A stretch of 64,000 nucleotides of DNA. Origin: Ciona intestinalis. Taxonomy: Eukaryota > Chordata > Ascidiacea > Phlebobranchia > Cionidae. Below the pieces are notes generated by a model, which saw only the letters and a program-made list of their open reading frames with translations, was not told where the DNA came from and ran no database searches. Numbering within the stretch: position 1 is the stretch's first letter; every line of letters starts with the position of its first letter. Shown piece after piece: positions 1 to 11,427 of this stretch. The translations under genes and the position numbers were made by a program. The stretch covers positions 5,095,555 through 5,159,554 of the forward strand of contig NC_020169.2 of the NCBI RefSeq assembly GCF_000224145.3, given 5' to 3'.

Positions 1-1289
1 CTCAACACACGTTGTATTTTATATTAACCTGCCACTTATAACCATAAAATAAAATAACGCTGCCTCGGTCATAACATTTCAATTCAATATGCTTTAACTC
101 AGTTAGCTAAAATTGACTACATATTAGCCCCGTACCTAGACAAATACACGAGCTTGAACTACATACGATAAAAGTTGAGTACATTATCCACACGCATCTT
201 AAAATGACACAGAGTATTACATAGCCTTTTGTAACAAAGGCTTCGTCAAACTCTGCGGTTAAAGGTATCTGAGAGCTTTTCTGTGTAATTTAATTACGAA
301 GGTAGCCACAGCCACGCTAAAGCACACTCAACGTATCAAAGAGTGAGTTCGGTTGCTGAGGCAACAGAGCGCCAGCGCGCCCTCTTATCTCTGTACCTAC
401 CGAAGCGTATTACATGCCGCTTTGATAGCTATATGATCACAGGTCGTGTTCCAGATTACACGTATCAATTCCATTTTACAAGATGCATGACTGTTTATTC
501 AGTTTCGCTCTTGTACAATATAAACTATTAAAATATTGTGACATATGGGAATGTTAGAATACTTTATACAAAAGTGTTGTAATTACACAACTGCACGACC
601 ACTTTGTAAAACAGAATAAAAGTTGCCTAAATACGTATGAGTAACCCGACTTTCATGTATCTCTTATATTTGCACCACATAATACATATTGCAAAAATGT
701 CAAAATAAACCTATATGAAAATCTCTTAGATTAAAACGCATATTTAACAATATATGCTGCCTATAAAATTGCGCTGAGACAGATTAGCAACACGGTACGT
801 CATGCGTTTTTGTTCGTACTTGGTGGTCGAGATTTTAAATATGTATTACCTTGTATGGAAATCGGCAACGAAATATCGAAAATAGAATCACTGATAAAAC
901 TGTAAAATCTCGTCTCGAACAAGATCGAACGTTGTGATCGGTATAGCTACATAATCCCTTCGAATTATTGCCTTATACGGGGCAGTCTGCATTTTGGCTG
1001 ACCCACTTTGGCTGGAGGCGCAGTGTAACGTGAAATTTCAAGCCGGTATTGGTATTTGTGGTCACCACATAATACGCGTGTCGAAAATAACTGACGAGCC
1101 GAGGTTTACACTCCCGGTTCTCGGGTGTACTGAAGGGAAGTTGTCATTTTTCTGTTTGAATAAATATATTTATATAGTTGGAAATTTAATGCAGGCTTTT
1201 AACAGTTGTAGAATAGAATGTATGCGTGTACAGTAAAAAGAATAGGAAACTTTTAAAGGAACAGGAAAAAGTGTCAATCAAAAAGCTTG
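1..1289. other. Intergenic/upstream region with few recognisable elements
   Basis: I see no gene in this stretch. It holds a perfect X-box-like palindrome near 352 (listed separately) and a TATAAA at about 762-767 that could serve the WFDC1 gene starting at 1290, although the spacing to the ATG is long and would need an untranslated leader. An open frame at 994-1236 has a non-ATG start and no family resemblance, so it is not called as a gene. Confidence 0.5.
352..365. promoter_or_regulatory. X-box-like (RFX) palindrome
   Basis: The 14-mer GTTGCTGAGGCAAC is a perfect inverted repeat with a 4-base spacer, matching the GTTGC-N-GCAAC layout bound by RFX factors, which often control ciliary genes. 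A GC-rich GCGCGCCCTCT follows about 10 bases later and resembles part of a CTCF site. The target gene may lie to the left of the window. Function is inferred from motif shape only. Confidence 0.3.
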
Positions 1290-2924
1290 ATGAGCGTCAT
1301 ATTTCTGACTCTGTTTTATTCTAGCACTGCTTCTCTGGTATTTTCCTTGCCGCTACCACAACTACAAAATGTAAGTCTTATTGTAGTGTCAATAATATTT
1401 TTCTCAACATATATTTTTGTATAGGACAGATTAGAACCATCGCTAAGGTACAGGCACCACCGGCGTATGAAAATTCCGCAGCACACTGTTAGATCTGCAG
1501 TTGCAACGGAATGTCAACCTCCGTTGCCGGGTCGTATACCCAACGATGCGTGTGCTGCTTTGCCGTGTTCGTTCCATAATGAATGTGAGGTATAAACTGC
1601 AGGCTAAATTTAATCCTCAAATAGTTTGTATATATAGTAGGGTGGGGAAGATGGGACACCGCTAATTGTATTTTCTCGTCCTATTTGGAATTACATTAAA
1701 AGAATTTGGAAGGACTTTCAAAGAATTATAACACCGTATCCTTACGACTCCCCTAGAACGTTGGTAATTGTTTAAAACGCGAAGTTGTTTGGATGACATG
1801 TCTTAAAAGTGTACCATCTTACCCCAGAGTACTGTAAATTTAGCAACATTGTGTGATTCAGTCAAGATGTAATCCCATGTTTCTCTATACCATTGAAATC
1901 AGATTAATTTACTGCTCTATACGAATCTGCATACGTTTTAGGGTGCTGAGACAAGATGTTGCTTCAACGGTTGTATATATTCTTGTACCGTTTCTTTTGA
2001 CCGCAGTCCGCCTTTGATTGATTGGATGACTGTACACACAAGAGAAATGGATAATTCTGTCATTAATTTGGAAGAGTGAGTAAGCTTTAGTACTTTATAG
2101 TACGGTGGGTGAGATTAGACATGTTTTATTTTCCTTATCCGTCGCATTTGGTAGTGAAATAGAATGTTTACAAAATTATATAACCGTTAACTCGCAACTC
2201 CAAAAGAGTATTGCTATTGTTTAAAAACACAACTAGCCAATATAGGATTTAGGACTTAGGTGTTAACGGTATCCTATCTTACCCCACAGTATACAATACT
2301 TGTTTTGCTACAATAAATCGTTTTTTTAAACAGCGTTGATTACGAAATTCAAACTGGCGAAGATTTGATTGAAAGTCATAACAATCAAGAGATGTTGGGA
2401 GAAATTTGCTCGACCACGATCGACGAGGAAGGAAACCCACCGCTGGATTGCCCACACGGGTAAGTTATGCAGCTGAAGGAAGATTCATGATTTGCTGTTA
2501 GAAGCTTATACGGCGTAAATGGTGAATTCCGTTAATATGACCAGGGGTTTGGCGCTCATGAAATTGACCGATTCTATAGTAATAAAATAACAATCAGGAT
2601 AAAGCAAATGAATGAAAGAAATTAATTTCGTTTCGTCAGTCACGATAAACGGGACAGTTTATAAAAGCGTTAAGACGGGTATAATGGTAAAACAAACAGT
2701 TGTTAAAACACGCCTATTGATAAAACAGAAAAAGAAATAACGGTTTAGATAAAAGGTGTGACCGGTACACCTTAGAAGTGATACCAAATACGTAAACTTT
2801 TCGTAGCTTAAATTTCTGTCTCTGTTCCAGGTATATCTGCCACGTTGAAAACGGTGGGCATCCCGATCAAGGTGTTCCTGATAGTGGACGGTGTATGGCA
2901 ATTGATTTAAACGAAAACACATAG
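1290..2924 (+). CDS. WFDC1: WAP four-disulfide core domain protein 1 (WFDC1/ps20 orthologue), 5 exons
   Basis: Exons 1290-1370, 1425-1589, 1942-2075, 2334-2459 and 2831-2924 have GT-AG borders and join in frame to give 199 aa plus stop (human WFDC1 is about 220 aa). Exon 1 encodes a hydrophobic signal peptide beginning MSVIFLTLFYSS, which fits a secreted protein. The WAP core has eight cysteines at about 57, 70, 75, 81, 88, 89, 93 and 97, including RCCFNGC. It is followed by the WFDC1-specific part: PPLIDWM, then CSTT..EEG..PLDCPHGYICH and a last GRC. Human WFDC1 has CSTTEDG...LLCPSGYECH at the same place, which is why I name it. WFDC1 (ps20) is an extracellular, growth-inhibitory stromal protein in vertebrates. 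Introns are only 54-371 bp; two of them (after exons 2 and 3) contain a MITE each. The start codon was chosen because it opens the signal peptide. Confidence 0.88.
1638..1832 (+). mobile_element. TAGGGTGGGG MITE, copy 1 (WFDC1 intron 2)
   Basis: This is a full-length copy. It starts TAGGGTGGGGAAGATGGGAC, carries the family's internal blocks (TTTTCTCGTCC, CAAAGAATTATAA, CCGTATCCTTACGACTCCC), and ends in the degraded complement of the start, CCATCTTACCCCA. Confidence 0.8.
2100..2292 (+). mobile_element. TAGGGTGGGG MITE, copy 2, diverged (WFDC1 intron 3)
   Basis: This older copy of the same family has a recognisable centre (GCATTTGGTAGTGAAAT and the AATTATATAACCG block) and right end (CCTATCTTACCCCAC). 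The left end is eroded to TACGGTGGGTGAGAT. Confidence 0.65.
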
Positions 2925-4261
2925 TTTCCCCCTTTTAGTTCACCTTAAAAAATCCAAAAATTGTTTCCAAATATATTGTTGTTTTGCCGTTTGCTTGCCC
3001 TTTATTGCGTGTCAAATCCTATACATGTCTGGCACGAATGATATTAAATTGTATGGATTTTATTTAAAATTATAACGGCTCATTGTGTATTAATTTTAAA
3101 TGAAGGATAGATTTTTTTCAGAGTTATCGACGTTTGAATATCAACAATAGAACACAAATCGATTTTACAGGTTGCCCCAATGTTTATATCGCTTTTCAAT
3201 CCCGTTTAGGAGGGTAATATGAGACAACCGTGACGTCATTCTCGTAATGGTTCTTTGTTATTTCGTTTCCGGATCAGAGTAAAACGGGTTCACACTTTCA
3301 AAGATAAAACGCCTGTTTATTAGGTAAACTCTTAGCGTAAAAGTAGTTTTAGGTAGCGACACAATTGGCATAGTGATACTATATATATAAACTGACTTAT
3401 TCGTAACAGGCCCAAATTGATTCAGAACTTTTGAGTCTTTCAGTCAGTTCGTATATAAACATGCTTATATAGGGACTTTGCTTTTATCGGATTTTAAAGA
3501 ATATGTGCAGTGAAGAAACGAGGTTGGGACAAATTGATTGGTTTTAAACATTTTGGTTTGGAGTGCTGTGTATGTTTTCGGATTGCTTATTATTTTTATT
3601 AAACATCTTAAATTTGTTTTAAAATATTGGTAACATACTTTATTAAAATGCCTCGCTATTTATTTTTGTGTTTGTGGAATCTAGATATTAAATTTTATGC
3701 TTATATATACAGGTTCTGCCCTCACCGAACTAAAAATGCTCCCCGAAACACGTACGCAACTTATGTACAATAGTTTCCAGATGACGTATTGATGTCGCTG
3801 TACTATTTGGGAAACTTTTATCTATTCTCAAATTGATTATTTCCAAGAATTTGTATTGATTTTATTAAAAAAGTTTGTGTTCATAAATAAATCTAACTTC
3901 AAGTTTATAAATTAAAAATAATAATCGGTGCTAAATTTTTCACCAGCACCTAATAATCTTCTCTAAGTAACAATATAGACTTTATTTAGAAAGCATGTGT
4001 CGCCAGTGTCGGCTATAAAATTTAAAGGGAATTCGCGCGTACCTTATTTTCAAACTGGATTGGTTGGTTTATATGTTTTGTTTTTATAGTTTGACGAAGG
4101 TATATATATTATGTATCGAGTTTATTACGAAAATAATGTTTATAATTTTGTTAATAAATATATATATTTTTTATATAGAGTATATAGTAATTAGTTATTT
4201 TTTTCTCCTTTAGTTTACAAAATTGTTTTTTTTAATGAACTGTTATTTAAACGCAATCTGA
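2925..4261. other. WFDC1 3' flank and carboxypeptidase D upstream region
   Basis: There is no gene here. It contains a palindromic TGACGTCA at 3231, a TATAAA at 4014-4019, and at about 4206-4215 a pyrimidine run ending in TTTAG that looks like a 3' splice site 46 bases before the carboxypeptidase start codon. That acceptor could take a cis 5'-UTR exon or a trans-spliced leader, which Ciona is known to use. Confidence 0.45.
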
Positions 4262-7150
4262 ATGATCAAAAGCAACCCAATGAAGTCACTCCAGATTGTC
4301 TGTGTTGTTATCCTTGTGGGTTTCATGATTGTGGTTGCTACATTAAGTATTAATCGAACAAGTTTTTCAAACCTAAACAACAATGCCCGTTCCAAAACTC
4401 CATCGGTAGCAACAGTTCTACAATTTGAACATTATTATCATTATGATGACCTCGTTGCTTTATTTCATCAACTTGAATCTGATTATCCAAACTTAGCTCG
4501 CGTGGGCAGTATTGGGAAATCAGTGGCGAACCGAGATCTACTTTACCTCGAGCTGTCAAATAATGTCCGGCGAGAGTCGCCTGGACGGCCAATGGTAAAG
4601 TATGTTGGGAATATGCATGGGGATGAAACCATTGGCAGGCAGAACATTGTCTACTTAGGTCAGTATCTGGTTGGTTGTTTTTCCACTGATGTAAGATGTA
4701 GCACCATGCTGAATAACATGAGAATATTTCTGATGCCATCTTTAAATCCTGATGGCTTTGAAAATTCAGTGGAAGGATCATGTGATGCTAGAACTGCAAG
4801 GACAAGGGAGAACCAAAACAACATCGATTTAAATCGAAACTTTCCTGACCAGTTTGATACAAAGGCACAGAGAGCTTCACGGAGATATGAACCTGAAACA
4901 CTGGCCATGATGAACTGGATACGCAACAATAAGTTTGTATTATCAATGAACTTCCATGCTGGTAGTGAAGTGGCAAGTTACCCATATGATGATTCATCCT
5001 CTCATGGTTATAATATTGAAAGTTCTGCCCCTGATGATGCATTTTTTAAGCGCATGGCTCAAACTTATGCACAGGCGCATACAACCATGCACCAAAATAA
5101 CGTCAAGTGTGGAGGTGATAAGTTTAACAATGGTGTCACAAATGGAGCACACTGGTATGATGTTCCTGGGGGCATGCAAGACTACAACTACTTGCAAGGA
5201 GACTGTATGGAAATAACCATTGAATTAACATGCTGCAAATACCCTACTGCCGATAAGCTTGAAACTGAATGGAATAAAAACAAAGAAGCACTTTTGCAAA
5301 CTTTGGAATTGACCAACCTTGGTGTAAGAGGGTTTGTACTTAATGATCAAGCTGTTCCTATTGAAGGAGTGAAGGTACAAGTTCGTGGTATTGACAAAGT
5401 CATGACCACAGATGCTAATGGTGCTTACTGGAGATTGCTTCTGCCAGGCACATACAACATAACATACTCTAAGCCAGGTTATGAGACTGTAGAGGATATT
5501 GTACAATTCGACAATGGATTTGTGACACACAATATTATGTTACCATCCCCAAATCTAAGGAAAACTGCCATAAAACACAGCACAACGGCTGCAGAACAAC
5601 AGTTACCCATCACTGAATCAATAGAAGTTGAACCTACTGACTTTGTCCATCACAACTACCAGAAAATGACAGCATTTTTACAGCGATACCAACAGCAGTT
5701 TCCTCATATAACCAGGTTGTACTCTGCAGGCAAATCTGTTCAACAGCGAGAATTATGGGTGCTTGAAATAAGTGATAACCCAGGAGAGCATGAGCTAGGT
5801 GAGCCTGAGTTCAAATATGTGGCAAATATGCATGGTAATGAAGTAGTGGGGAGAGAATTGATGTTTAATTTGATTGAATATTTGTGCCAAAATTACAACA
5901 AGGTAAACAGAGTTACGCAACTTGTGGATAGCACCCGTATTCACATCATGCCTTCAATGAATCCTGATGGTTACGAAATTGCCACTGTTGGGGACAAAGA
6001 GGGAGTTGTAGGTAGAGCAAATGCAAACTTTATTGACATGAACCGGAATTTTCCGGATCAGTTCACAGTCTCAAAAATTCCACCCACAGTTGAAGTAAGT
6101 GAAGTCATGAATTGGATTCGGGAATATCCGTTTGTGTTATCAGCTAACCTACATGGTGGTTCTTTGGTGGCAAACTACCCGTATGATGAAGACCCCCCAA
6201 GTGGTCCACACAGAAGGCCCAACTTGTCAGCAGATGATGCTGTGTTTCAACAAGTTTCTCTGGCATATTCACAAGCACATGCGTCCATGCATGAAGGTCA
6301 CCCATGTGGAGAGACTTTCAAAGATGGCATAGTCAATGGGGCGAAATGGTACGAGATCAGTGGCAGTATGCAGGATTGGAACTACCTTAATACCAACTGC
6401 TTTGAAATCACCCTTGAGCTAGGATGCTATAAATTCCCACTTCCCAAAGATCTCCCTAAGTATTGGAGCGACAATAAGAAAGCATTGCTTGCTTATATTG
6501 ATCAGGTTCACAAAGGAGCATCTGGTTTTGTTGTGGATAATTATGGAGAGTCCCTCGCTAATGCAGTGATTAAAGTTAATGGGATAGATCATGATATATT
6601 AACTGCTGAAGGAGGTGACTTCTGGAGACTTCTTGTACCTGGTGATTATGTCATTACTGCTCAAAAAGACGGCTATAAGCCTCAGTCCAAGTCGGTGCAT
6701 GTCACGTCAGGATACGCCACACAAATCAACTTTACTCTGGTTTCACTAACAAAAAAGGAAACTAGTTTGACCCCCACTGAGAATAAGGCTGGAGATAGCG
6801 AAATCCAAGGTGTTCCCTTACTAAAAAGTATGAGTTTCTGGCCAAAACCAAATGTTAATGAGTTCGACACAAAAGACATGGTTTTTGGATATTCTAAGGA
6901 GTTAGTGCTAGTGGTAACAGGAACCTTCATGGTGGTTTTGATATGTGTAGCCTTTGCTATGAAAATGCTTTTATGTCGGAACAATGAGTTAAGAAACAAA
7001 GGTTTTCATCGAGTAAAAACCGACGTTAACGAAATGTACCACGATGATGTAGTTGTAACAAGCCCTGGTAAGCTACCAGTGGTGAACACGCAGTATAAGG
7101 ATGAACCTTCCAGTGACGAAGAGGAAGATATTGTGTTTATTTCTCGTTAA
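4262..7150 (+). CDS. CPD: Carboxypeptidase D, two active M14B domains plus transmembrane anchor, single coding exon
   Basis: A single uninterrupted frame of 962 aa. CPD is a trans-Golgi metallocarboxypeptidase that removes C-terminal Lys/Arg from peptides after furin-type cleavage. An N-terminal hydrophobic stretch (about 10-28) is the signal sequence. Domain 1 (about 55-430) has zinc ligands in HGDE (H119, E122) and H232, the NRNFPDQF substrate motif (R192) and catalytic E321, with a transthyretin-like subdomain after about 355. Domain 2 (about 460-830) repeats this: H524, E527, H631, R595 and E719. Both therefore look catalytically competent. A transmembrane helix lies at about 880-903. The tail has GFHRVK and an acidic SSDEEED cluster, as in vertebrate CPD, fitting Golgi retrieval. 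Vertebrate CPD has a third, inactive domain and many introns; here there are two domains and no coding intron. A poly(A) signal AATAAA is at 7387-7392. Confidence 0.95.
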   Translation: MIKSNPMKSLQIVCVVILVGFMIVVATLSINRTSFSNLNNNARSKTPSVATVLQFEHYYHYDDLVALFHQLESDYPNLARVGSIGKSVANRDLLYLELSNNVRRESPGRPMVKYVGNMHGDETIGRQNIVYLGQYLVGCFSTDVRCSTMLNNMRIFLMPSLNPDGFENSVEGSCDARTARTRENQNNIDLNRNFPDQFDTKAQRASRRYEPETLAMMNWIRNNKFVLSMNFHAGSEVASYPYDDSSSHGYNIESSAPDDAFFKRMAQTYAQAHTTMHQNNVKCGGDKFNNGVTNGAHWYDVPGGMQDYNYLQGDCMEITIELTCCKYPTADKLETEWNKNKEALLQTLELTNLGVRGFVLNDQAVPIEGVKVQVRGIDKVMTTDANGAYWRLLLPGTYNITYSKPGYETVEDIVQFDNGFVTHNIMLPSPNLRKTAIKHSTTAAEQQLPITESIEVEPTDFVHHNYQKMTAFLQRYQQQFPHITRLYSAGKSVQQRELWVLEISDNPGEHELGEPEFKYVANMHGNEVVGRELMFNLIEYLCQNYNKVNRVTQLVDSTRIHIMPSMNPDGYEIATVGDKEGVVGRANANFIDMNRNFPDQFTVSKIPPTVEVSEVMNWIREYPFVLSANLHGGSLVANYPYDEDPPSGPHRRPNLSADDAVFQQVSLAYSQAHASMHEGHPCGETFKDGIVNGAKWYEISGSMQDWNYLNTNCFEITLELGCYKFPLPKDLPKYWSDNKKALLAYIDQVHKGASGFVVDNYGESLANAVIKVNGIDHDILTAEGGDFWRLLVPGDYVITAQKDGYKPQSKSVHVTSGYATQINFTLVSLTKKETSLTPTENKAGDSEIQGVPLLKSMSFWPKPNVNEFDTKDMVFGYSKELVLVVTGTFMVVLICVAFAMKMLLCRNNELRNKGFHRVKTDVNEMYHDDVVVTSPGKLPVVNTQYKDEPSSDEEEDIVFISR

Positions 7151-7165
7151 ACTATATGTTACAAG

Positions 7166-7303
7166 CAGTGGCGCAGCCAGGAAAAATAGGGCCGAGGGTT
7201 TAGAAATATTCTTATAGCCTATTTAATTTTTAAAATTTGAAACCATTGTTTTAAATGGAGATTGCGGTCCCAAAAAAAAAACACTTTTCAGGCTACGCCA
7301 CTG
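7166..7303. mobile_element. hAT-like MITE in the CPD 3' UTR
   Basis: A 138 bp element begins CAGTGGCGCAGCC and ends GGCTACGCCACTG, 13-base terminal inverted repeats with one mismatch. CAGTGGCG-type termini are typical of hAT transposons. The flanks GTTACAAG and TTTACATT could be a degraded 8 bp target duplication. It lies 15 bases after the carboxypeptidase stop codon and before the poly(A) signal, so it would be transcribed as part of the 3' UTR. Confidence 0.7.
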
Positions 7304-8382
7304 TTTACATTTTATAAGAACAGACAGGCGTACTTACATCATATAGCATCAAGTTTGTATGCCGTGTTGTTTTTTTTTTCATTTAGAATAAATGAAAAAA
7401 TGTAATCTGAACATATTATTATTCTTGGCACATCGCTGTGTGTTATTCTAAGTTTTTCTTTTTTGCTGTAATTTTCAAAATACTCTGCAGTGAGTGCTTT
7501 AAGTAAGTATTATTAAGCATAGAGATAAGCCTATATATGTAGTATAAATAGAGTATAAAGCTTTGCAGTTTGGTTCACTTCTGTCTACCATGTTCTGTAG
7601 TGCAACAATGTCTCTAAACTGTGCAAATTGTTCTTTTATCTTCCTACCGTTATGGAGTGAACAAACACATAGCGTACTTATTTATTTTAAGTATACGGGT
7701 GTAAACTTTTAATTGGGGTTTGGTTTTGTTTACCCACAACATCAATTACAAATTAATTCTGTCTAATTTATAAAAACACTGCTTGCTTGCCAGCTATTTA
7801 GCAGCATTTAAAATAATGCATTTAAAAACATGGTTCTTTTCTATATTTTTCAAAGTATTAATTAGCTTATATAATATATATACAAAATATTTAAATGTCT
7901 CACCAATGCATATATGCCAAGTAAATTGTTTTTAATATTTGATGATTATAAACAGTGCTACAGAAATTTATTATTATTATCCACAAGTTTGTATGTGTAT
8001 GTGTATTGTTATTTTCATTTCAACTTTCACATAGCACAATTAAAGTAATTATTTTACCTTGTACAGCCAGCATCTGATATTTTAATCTCGTTTTTTTTCT
8101 CACTGCACGTTTTAAAATAAGAGTACACAAACCAGTATAATACACCACAATGTTTTTTTTTTAAATTTTCTTTCCCGTATGATATACCTTTAATAATGTT
8201 AATCAACTGTAATTGCATAGTTAAATAGAATATCCCAACATGCCATGTTATTTTTCTATAAATATTGTTCTAAGCTTTGTTAATCGTTTCTATATTTCCT
8301 GCTGTGTGTAATAACTTGTACAACATGCAGGCCACATTGAATTAGAAATACTTTAGGTCACTGTCTGCTCCCAACAACAAAG
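7304..8382. other. CPD 3' UTR and upstream region of transgelin copy 1
   Basis: AT-rich sequence with the AATAAA poly(A) signal at 7387-7392, several homopolymer runs, and no coding potential. A TACTTTAG acceptor-like site at about 8355 lies shortly before the transgelin ATG at 8383. Confidence 0.45.
7387..7392 (+). terminator. Poly(A) signal AATAAA of CPD
   Basis: A canonical AATAAA lies 237 bases after the CPD stop codon, the first one downstream. It is assigned by position only. Confidence 0.5.
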
Positions 8383-11300
8383 ATGTCATACCGAGTTCGT
8401 GGCATGGGAATGGACAGAGAACTTCAGCAGAAAACGGAGCAGAAATATTCAATTGACGACGAAAATGAAATTGTTGAGTGGATTGTGTCAGTTCTTATGT
8501 GGGATCAAGGAAAGGAGAACATAGAAGATTGCGACATAGAACTACCAAAAACAGAAGGCAAAGAGGTAAGGTTTTACATTCCACAACCACACTTTTTTCA
8601 CACCTTTTATCCATAAAGTGTTTAAAGCTAAAGGACTGTTGTTTTGCAGTTAATGCCCTTGTCTTTACTTTTTAAATCATGATATTGGCCATTGTTTTAA
8701 AAAGTGTTATCCCATTTTCCATTTAGGTACCTTGTGAAAAATTCTAACCTTTTGGGTGGCTCATAGAAATGCATACATACACTTTGTGGGCTAATGTAAT
8801 TCAATTTTTGCCAAATAATTTTTTATACCTTTGATTCCACCATTGAAGATTTGCAACATTTATCATCGAAAAGTAGATTTATTGAAATGTATCCACAAGC
8901 CTCACCTTTGTTTGGTTTGTGTTTTGTTTTGAGTCTAAACCCATGACCATAAAACTCCTATGCCTCCTTTCAGTTATACAAATAAATGTAGAACATCTCT
9001 GTTCCATAGGACAAGCTGCTAAAACAAATAAGATATCATGTTTAATGTTTGTGTAACATTTAATGAATAAAAACTTCAGCTTTTGATATTTATTACCAGC
9101 TCCTTTCTCCTATTAATTGTTGCCTGGATCAAATACATGTCAAGAGTCGTAACGTAATATACAAAAAGAAATATGGAAACACACGTCAAAGTCCCATTTC
9201 CTGAACTTGGTTACGTAATGACACATTTTGGCTTTTCAATTGAGATTATTTTTACCAATCTGCTTTTTACCCCCCTTTAATATTGTACAGTTTTACATTA
9301 GTGCAGATTCAATTAAAAAAAAAGAAGCAAAAAGTCACCTAATCCATATCATCATGTTTAACTTACCAGGGCTTCCAAGAATGGCTCAAAAGTGGGAAAG
9401 TTCTTTGTCAATTGATGAATGTTTTATCTCCAGGATCATGCAGGGCACAAGAAACAGCTCATATTAAGTTAGAGGTAAGTTCTGTTAGTTTCACTGTCTT
9501 TATATTTTTAACAGTTTTTTTTATTTAGTAGGTTAACAAAATTTAAATCATGATCTTCATTTACAAACAAGTAAAAAAAATCCTAAAAAATTATCACCAC
9601 TATAGTTACAAAAGTAGTAATTTGTAAGCGGTCATGAGGTGTAGGAAACAGAACATTCGTGTTTTAATGACTGCTGTCGCCCCACCCAACGAGTTACATT
9701 TTATTTAAAACTTAAATTTCATTCATTTATTCAACATAGGTGCCAAACCTGGAGTAGCAGGGTGGTCAGGCCTATATTAGGATTTCCATCACTGCATAAA
9801 TCATCAAACATTACGACCAATAAGTTAAAATTGTTTCATAATATCTAAATATTTCTACCTCCCCTGCTTTTTAGAAATTTTGGCGCTAATGGTTAAGGAT
9901 ATATATATATATATATAATGTTTTTTTTTGCAATGTGATTTTACCCTTTTACCCTGTATTTCTTACAGGCAATGAAATGCAGCAAGGAAAGAAATAATAT
10001 ATGTTTGTTTCTAAAAGCTGCTGAATCTTATGGTGTTGGTAAAGTTGATTCATTTCAGGTACGTGTTACATAATTAAGTTTACTTGTAAAACATATGCAA
10101 AGTTCAACTCAATTAAATTAATTTGAGACTTAGTTATAATTGGTTTTTCATTTGTGCCCTGAAGCTATTGTATAATTAGGCTTTAAATATAGGTAGTGAA
10201 AATCAATAAATTGAAAATTTTTTAAAAAAGTCTGTAATAAATTATGCGAAACTGAGCCTTATCTGGAGCTCATATAGTTGAACGATTCTTGTGTAAAAAA
10301 TACAGTAAGGATCTGCTGCTAGGAAAACGTAACAGACAGAAAACAAGTCCACACATTTGTTTAATCAAAGATATATATGTGTATCCCCTGAGGCCTATGT
10401 TTTGTTGCGATGAAATATCAAATACCAACTTGTAAAATTTGGCCTCATGACGGGCCGGGAAACTGTTGTCTTGAATTTTAACAAATGCTCAAAAATGGGT
10501 AAATTTGAAATTTATAGCCTACAGCAGCTAATAACAGCTGCTGTATTTTTCTTCTTGGAACTTTGCGGCAAGCAGGGCTTCATGCTTTCCTTAATTCTAA
10601 TGCCTTTAGTCTGCCCAAAACAACATTTAACATAATTATTACTAATCAAACACCCAGTAACAAAAGACTGCATTGATTTAAACCATTGATCTTTTTCCAG
10701 ACCATTGACTTGTATGAGAGTCGGGACCTTGCCCAGGTTCAAGTAACGATGTACAAGCTTGGCTCTGCAGCTCAAAAAAAAAACTTCACCGGGCCAGTTA
10801 TTGGTGTTAAAGTGGCAGAAAAAAACGTCAGACGATTTGACGACAAGTTAAAGAAAGAAGGACAAAATATTATTGGGTTGCAGGTATTTCTATTACAGCT
10901 TGTGTATTCTGTATGGTTAAGAATTAAGATGCCATCAAATGTTTCATTTAACAATGATCTAGCAGTATACTTCATTTTCATTGTCATCCAAATTGTATAT
11001 TTTCATTTTAAAATTTTGTTTCACGGTAATGACTTGCAAGAACATTAAATTTCATAGTTCTGCTAATCCCCTTCAATGTAAGCATCCAGTAGGTCTAAGA
11101 TTAGGAACCACGCCTTAAATATTAAGTCATAGGGCAAGGTTTTTAAACTGGGTGTGGACTTCCTTTGTTTCTTTGAGAGGGGTTGTATGGTTGTACAAAG
11201 AGGGTGACAATACCTAACATTTTATGTAAGAAAAGGTGCATTTTATAAATATTTTAAAGGGTAATTTAAAAAAATATCAAAGGCTAACAAGCGAAATTTA

Positions 11301-11427
11301 GTTTTTTTATTGTATATACATTATTTAATTTTTTTTTTATCAGATGGGTACGAACCAAGTTGCTTCACAACGGGGCATGACACCTTATGGGCTCGGACGT
11401 CAAATGGTGACTAAAATAGAAAAATAA
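8383..11427 (+). CDS. TAGLN: Transgelin-like protein, tandem copy 1, 5 exons, 214 aa
   Basis: Exons 8383-8565, 9370-9474, 9969-10058, 10701-10883 and 11344-11427, all phase 0 with GT-AG borders. Transgelins are small actin-bundling proteins with a calponin-homology domain and one calponin-like repeat. Here the CH domain runs about 24-150, with GFQEWLKSGKVLCQLMN, the FLKAAESYGV helix and TIDLYESRDLAQVQ. The single repeat near the end reads GLQMGTNQVASQRGMTPYG. This is the most diverged copy: its N-terminus starts MSYRVRGMG rather than MANRPKGYG, and exon 1 carries about 12 extra residues (around ENIEDCDIELP) before the first intron. It probably represents an older paralogue. A repeat of the SINE-like family lies in intron 2. 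Confidence 0.9.
9590..9735 (+). mobile_element. SINE-like repeat, copy 1 (intron 2 of transgelin copy 1)
   Basis: A partial copy of the family. It shows GTAAGCGGTCATGAGGTGTAG, AAACAGAACATTCG and GACTGCTGTCG in the family order and runs into GAGTTACATTTT and an ATTCATT tail. Strand is assigned by taking the ATTC-rich end as the 3' tail. Confidence 0.55.
9901..9918. repeat. (AT)n microsatellite
   Basis: A run of alternating A and T in intron 2 of transgelin copy 1, just before its third exon. Confidence 0.8.

Noticed and set aside
994-1236. Open frame before WFDC1
   Set aside because: Non-ATG start and no recognisable domain; the WFDC1 model has its own start with a signal peptide at 1290.
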